From contig JBITNC010000001.1 in NCBI GenBank assembly GCA_050084985.1, positions 44,950,001 through 45,014,000 of the forward strand: a stretch of DNA of 64,000 nucleotides, read 5' to 3'. The translations under genes and the position numbers were made by a program. Below are positions 59,008-64,000 of this stretch, piece by piece; position 1 is the stretch's first letter; every line of letters starts with the position of its first letter. The DNA comes from Nageia nagi (Eukaryota > Pinophyta). The notes under the pieces are model-generated. The model was not told where the DNA came from. It made no database searches and saw only the letters and a list, made by a program, of their open reading frames with translations.

Positions 59008-59020
59008 CTATTGATACCAA
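59008..59020 (-). promoter_or_regulatory. candidate E7 primer-binding site
   Basis: The minus strand reads TTGGTATCAATAG directly after a TTTCA end. Its first eight bases fit the initiator tRNA-Met site (TGGTATCAGAGC) and the rest does not. The position upstream of gag is right. Confidence 0.45.
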
Positions 59021-59021
59021 T

Positions 59022-62000
59022 TGAAAGTATTTTCATATTGTTTATTTATAATTGGTGGAGCCATATACCTAATTGTTAGTTATGGAGAGTCATAATCCTC
59101 GATCATGACTAAATTATAATGATATGACCAAAATGTAACATTTCCTTATATTCTTTGATCTAGTTGAGAAAGTTTACTTATGTGGCTAAAAGTATTATTT
59201 ACTTATTCCATAACTCTATATACATCATTTGAATTTACTCTTTGGAATATTTTAAGAGCTTGCATGAATCCTATGGAATCATTATTTACATTAGAAGTTT
59301 TCTCTTCTATTATAGTATTTTAATTTTGAACTTCCCTCTACTTAGATTGAGCTCTTATTTTAATCATCCTAATTATAGGATTTCCATCCTAGCCATCAGG
59401 GTTTCTATATGGATTGAATTTGATCAAAATGTAAATAAATGTACTCAACACCAATCTTATGATATTTTGAATTTAGATATTACTTTAATGATAATGCAAT
59501 TTACTCAAACAACCTTAGGATATAATACAAGTCCTAAGTGAATATAGTAATAATTATAGATAACAATTTTTATTTAGTAATCTAATTACTTCTTGGTTCA
59601 ATTAAGACTCTTATTTTTTTAGTAAAGGTTATTTTTAATGCAAGAAAATGTTTTACATACCTTTTTTAATTTCCCTAGATAAGGATGCTAGTCAACCATT
59701 TACAAGATAAGGATCAATCTCTAGGGATGTAGATCATTTTACAAGGGTGTCACAAGTACCCCTTTATAGTAAGCTATCCTAAATAGGGGACTTCCACTTC
59801 AGCAATGAACTTTGAGTATGGGTTAGACCATGGGAAGAAGGTCTACATTCCCAATAGAAGCCTAGGATTGTGAAATTAATGCTTGAAATAAAATGAGAAT
59901 GCAAATTTATATGAGGATGCACTTCTAATCCCTTCAAAATATTTTGGCAATCCCACCCAAGTATGCTCTTTCACTCTTTTTATCTTTTTTAGAAATCAAA
60001 CTAATGAAAGTTATCACTTTTTTATGAATGTAACAATGACCAACCAAATCTTAGTAGCAAGGAAAATTCTCCTTCAAGACTTAATTTTATATCAAAACTA
60101 GATTTCATGTGTACGTAACAATTTCCCTCAATATGGATGCAAAATTCCTTAAGTTCAAGGTAATACTAGTATGCAAGAAGTAATGAAACAATACTGACTA
60201 GATGCTTGAAGTAATCCAAATACTTACCTAGATAAGTATGTTCCTATATGCTCCAATATTGTGCAATGCAATTTTTGGTTACAAGTCCCTCACTAGAGAG
60301 AGATCTCAAATGAATACTAATGATCAAGGTAAATTAAACAAAAATGTATTAACACTTTTAACACAAGTGTGATCAACCAAAACCTAGGTATTTACAATGT
60401 TATACTAAATTATGACAAGTCAAAATCATAATCCTACTATGAAAAATCTAGTATTTTGTAAAATATCACACTTGACTATTTCAAAACTTGATTATGGACC
60501 ACATTTTGCCTAATATTTTTTGATAAAAATGCATCTCTATTTTAAAATATACTTATGTTTCATACTTAAGTCCATACATGATCGCATCTTACACAATAAC
60601 ATTTTTTGAATACATGTATTTCATTGTAATGTGTGTGTTTTTTATTCCAATCATGTATGTTCACTCCCAAACATGATTGTATCCTATTCTAAATGTGATT
60701 ACATTTCTCCTATTGTACATTTTTGAACTTTACAATTTTAGCTGAAGAAACTCTTTGCTTATAGATGTGACTGCATCTAGTGCTAGATGTGGTTGCATTT
60801 TAGGCTAGATGTGATTGTATTTTAGGCTAGAAGGAGCTTTATTTTAGGTTAAATATAACTGTGTTATGATTGTATATGCTATGATCTTTGTAGAAAGGTC
60901 TCTCTGATCATAGACATGGTTGTATCTAGTAGTAGAAATGGTTTCTACTATGTTTTCTAAAAAATAAAGGATATGAACCTTGAATTTTGTATATCTAACT
61001 CATCCCTCTTGATTCTCCTATCTAAAAATCACTTCATTTTTCCAATTAGATTATTATAATTTACCAGTTTAATTCAATCTTGATGGGTAAATTTAAAAAT
61101 AAAGAAAATAAGGTTTGGGAGGGAAACTAAAAATAAATGAAAAATATCAAATCTAACTAGAGATGAGGTTCACATAAGATTCATAAATTAATGTGGACCA
61201 AAATTATTGCTATTTGTATACCAAAATACATAAATTGGTTAATACACATAAGAATATCAATTCAACATAACATATACTTTCAAACTTTAAAATAGGTGTA
61301 AATATGGGATAAATATTTGGTTTAAACTTTCAATTATACTTTTAAAACCTATGAAAATATTAGATAAAATATAAATACAACTAACAATGTAAGGAGACCT
61401 TAAATTTGATCCCCATAAGGAACTCAAATGAGCTTGAGGTGAGCTTACTCACCCCAAAGGACAATATGAGCCCCCTACCCCCAAATCAATGGAGGGAACT
61501 TAGAGTGTAATTATAACTATAATATAATGTGAAAATACCTATTTGAATTCGAACATAATTTTAGCAATGTGATAATACTTTTGAATGGATCTAATCAATA
61601 CTTTGAGTAATTAATTCACAATTAAGAGTTCAAATCCTTAAGACAATTAAAGTCCTACTTTAGACCAAGAACCTTAAATATCCTTAGATTGAAGGATCTA
61701 AGGATACCCCTAAGGCCTATTGTGTACTCAAACCATGGATCTATCAAAAGAGTGGATAACAATACAATTTTGTATGAGATTTAACTTAGAATTATGCTAC
61801 ATGCACCAAACTTAAGGATAAAATAATAGATCTAGCAAATGATATAACTCCACCAAGATTAGCCCAATTCCATGGTTGAAAGCCCTCTAAATCTGAAATC
61901 CACCACAAAACCAACATAATATAGAAATATGATATATTATTCACCATTAAAATTTACCCTATTAGATGTAGAATGAATATCATGAGCATCTTGTCATAGA

Positions 62001-62429
62001 AAATCCTCCAAAAGCTTGAAACCCTTAAGATAACATTATAACCCTAGCTTGAGATTTTGGAGAAAATTAGAAGAAAAATCACAAATGTGCAAGTGAATTC
62101 TAAGGAGAAAAAATTATTATAGAGAATAATGAGCTAAAAGAGAATGATTAAAGAGGTAATTCTAATTTGACTTTAACATATATAGTTCCCTTTGTAACTT
62201 AAACTAGGTATCTAGATAATACCAATTTGCACTTTATTTACCCCTTAAGTGAATTATTCTTCTCCTTGAACACTTAAGTGATTTTTAACTTTTTAAAAAT
62301 ATTTTGATAATTATTTTTTAGCATTTTGAACAATGAAATTAAACCATATGAAAGCAATATTATGAACAAAGCATATACAATGCAATTAGTTCGTATTTTT
62401 AGAAAATATGTTATTTTTGGGTATCTACA
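59022..62429 (-). repeat. candidate E7 5' LTR, long
   Basis: On the minus strand this begins TGTAGATACCC at 62429, very like the E4 LTR start TGTAGACACC, and may end at TTTCA next to the candidate PBS. At 3.4 kb it would be long, though not beyond Tat LTRs. No coding content; an iterated motif array lies at 60560-60935. The second LTR is not identified. The right boundary is good because copia coding sequence starts at 62430. Confidence 0.45.
60560..60935. repeat. iterated about 22-bp motif
   Basis: ATGATCGCATC, CATGATTGTATCC, ATGTGATTACATTT, ATGTGACTGCATCT, ATGTGGTTGCATTTT, ATGTGATTGTATTTT and ATGGTTGTATCT recur. The middle copies (60755-60850) are about 22 bp apart. Confidence 0.65.
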
Positions 62430-62439
62430 TCCTTAACAA

Positions 62440-62720
62440 TTTTACTTGCATATGTGATATTTATTTTAAAATACAAGATGTATCTAGCTTCATATAGTAT
62501 CCATTGAGTTCTATTAGTTAATTTCATTGTAATAGTACCAATGCCAACAATTTTACGCGATTGATCATTACCCAACAACACTTGTTTATAGTCTCTAGAG
62601 ATATAGTTTACGAAGTATTATTTATGTGAAGTTGTATGGAAAGAAGTACCAAAATCAATCACCAAATAATCACTATTTCTATCAAGATATAAATTAATCT
62701 CATCTTGTAGTATTTCATTA
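62440..62720 (-). pseudogene. E8 aspartic protease, truncated by E7
   Basis: It reads YLVIDFGTSFHTTSHK, where copia proteases have D-S-G-A-S, so S is F and A is T. QVLLGNDQSRKIVGIGTITM and LTNRTQWILYEARYI follow, then the frame ends at the E7 boundary. One stop. Confidence 0.8.
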
Positions 62721-62774
62721 TCAATATTGGCTTCTTAATTATTGTTATTATTATTATCATTACCTTCCTTACCA

Positions 62775-63530
62775 TCACCTTTCCTTAACCAACATTCCTT
62801 AAGATGGATATTATTACCATAATACCAATGAACTTACCTTTTCTCCTTGATTTGAATTTCCCTTTGGATTTTCCCCTTGGATAACTTCCACCTCTTTCTC
62901 TTGATCTTCCTTTGTTTTCCACTATTAGAGGCATGTTTGAACTTCTCCTATAGCCTTTCTTCTCATTTCCTCACTAAGATTAGTATCAACCACTTCATCA
63001 AATACCAATGTAGTATTAAAGGTAAAGTTGCTTACTATCATGATAATATTATCCCAATTTTTCAAAAGTGAACACAAGATTAGTAATGCCCTATTCTCAT
63101 CAAAAAATTCAATCTTAATAGAAAGCAATTGATTAGTTATAGTACTAAATTCATTTATATGATCTAAAATGGATCCACCTTCATTCATATTCATATTAAA
63201 TAAATTTTTTAATTAAGTATATATGATTTAAGGCAGATGGTTTTTCATATATTTTGGCCAATTTGTCCATTACTCCTTTTGTAATTTTCTCACTTGAGAT
63301 ATTTAAGTCTACACTTGAGCTTAAGCAAAGTCTCACTACACCCAAAGCTTTTCTATCCAAGAGAGTCCATATTCATCACTCATGGATGAGGGTTTCTTTG
63401 ATTTATTTTTAAGAGGTTGATAAATATATTTCTGGTACAAGTAGTCCTCCACTTGCATCTTCCAAAACTAAAAGTTTTGGCCATTAAACTTCTCAATCCT
63501 TAGCCTTCCTTCTTATACCATTTGCTCCAT
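62775..63530 (-). pseudogene. E8 gag, copia UBN2 type
   Basis: ATG at 63530, 50 bp after the PBS. After early stops it reads LRIEKFNGQNF and FWKMQVEDYLYQKYIYQPLK, then with shifts 62925-63194: NEGGSILDHINEFSTITNQL, ALLILCSLLKNWDNIIMI, and SEEMRRKAIGEVQT. The knuckle VHWYYGNNIHLKECW has lost its cysteine pair. An (AAT)n-derived asparagine run at 62740-62760 interrupts the linker to protease. Confidence 0.85.
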
Positions 63531-63581
63531 TTGATCCAAAATCTAACACAATAGATTTATCAAGTACCTAATAAAAATATA

Positions 63582-63594
63582 GCTATGATACCAA
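63582..63594 (-). promoter_or_regulatory. E8 primer-binding site, initiator tRNA-Met type
   Basis: The minus strand reads TTGGTATCATAGC, one base from the usual site, one base after the LTR end CCTAACA. Confidence 0.85.
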
Positions 63595-63595
63595 T

Positions 63596-64000
63596 TGTTA
63601 GGTTTCAATATATAAAAATAAAACTTAAGCAATAAATTGTCTACTAGTTTGCAAAAGAATTCCAATAAGATAGTTCAAAAAAACATACAAGAGAAGACAA
63701 AAATTTAATGTAGTGCATGTAATGTTGGGTACATCCACAAAGAAGCTTTCATCTCCTTATTGAATCACCTCTAACCATCCAAGAGATACACCAATAACAT
63801 CCTATTGTAATCTTTCATTTGCCTCACAAGAATCCTCACAACAAACTCTATCTCTCTCGATAAAATAATAAAATTTCACTACTACAAATTACTACTTCTA
63901 ATTGCATTACAAACTTCAATCCAAACTCTTAGATTTATATATATCCATGTTTCAAACCATTCTTAGTCCATAAAGGAGGCTAAGAATCAATGAAAAAATA
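63596..64000 (-). repeat. E8 5' LTR, partial
   Basis: Starts TGTTAGG on the plus strand (CCTAACA end on the minus strand). It runs beyond the window, so its length and partner are unknown. No coding content. Confidence 0.7.

Larger units (their letters stand above)
62430..64000 (-). mobile_element. E8: Ty1/copia element, 5' part
   Basis: Minus strand: 5' LTR from 63596 past the window end, PBS, gag, zinc knuckle, protease. The frame stops at 62430 where the E7 LTR begins. Integrase, RT and RNase H are not in the window. A different copia lineage from E5, judged by gag. Confidence 0.82.

Noticed and set aside
59242-59541. 99-codon plus-strand ORF
   Set aside because: Low-complexity hydrophobic and isoleucine-rich translation within the candidate E7 LTR; no motif and no start context.
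1-64000. Host gene, tRNA, rRNA or organelle DNA insert
   Set aside because: No exon series, cloverleaf or organelle gene motif could be supported; every recognisable protein is retrotransposon-derived.

Overview
This is plant nuclear DNA made almost entirely of old, nested LTR retrotransposons. I see no host protein gene, tRNA or rRNA. The evidence is Ty3/gypsy and Ty1/copia gag, protease, reverse transcriptase (RT), RNase H (RH) and integrase (IN) remnants on both strands, long terminal repeats (LTRs) with primer-binding sites, and target-site duplications (TSDs). Base composition is very AT-rich (roughly 30 percent GC by eye). Most nonsense codons sit where a glutamine, arginine or tryptophan codon is expected, as expected from C-to-T decay of methylated cytosine. 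A very large, heavily methylated, low-GC seed-plant genome fits. A gymnosperm such as Welwitschia is a candidate, but this is inference only.

Layout (E1 to E8 are labels used here). E1, 1-13876, minus: non-chromoviral Ty3/gypsy with 1.56-kb LTRs, an RNase H-like domain placed before RT, and a decayed extra ORF after integrase. E1 interrupts E2, 13877 to about 16490, minus: a gypsy fragment with gag, protease, RT and RNase H. 16491-20457: no gene, diverged tandem repeats. E3, 20458-52411, plus: chromodomain gypsy with TGATCC...GGATCA-type LTR ends and TSD AGAAA. E3 is split by E4, 25708-51488, plus: a giant Tat-like gypsy (about 17 kb without its own insert), 840-bp LTRs, TSD GTATG. E4 is split by E5, 39118-47614, minus: a Ty1/copia element with 1.57-kb LTRs and TSD CTCTG. 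From 52417, sequence that probably hosted E3 carries a gag-only plus-strand relic (E6) ending at a polypurine tract near 55563. E7, about 57430-62429, minus: Tat-type gag plus a long candidate LTR, inserted into E8, 62430-64000, minus: the 5' part of a copia element.

E4 is the most informative element. It has a coiled-coil gag, a protease followed by a G-patch-like motif, RT, two RNase H domains, integrase, then a sense ORF made of two copies of one unrecognised domain, then a long antisense ORF with a plant-mobile-domain motif and a possible intron, interrupted by E5. Its LTRs and both internal ends carry arrays of a CpG-containing motif about 20-21 bp apart.

All coding regions here are broken. 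E5 is the youngest by nesting order and is the only element whose protease, integrase and RT motifs all still read as catalytic.
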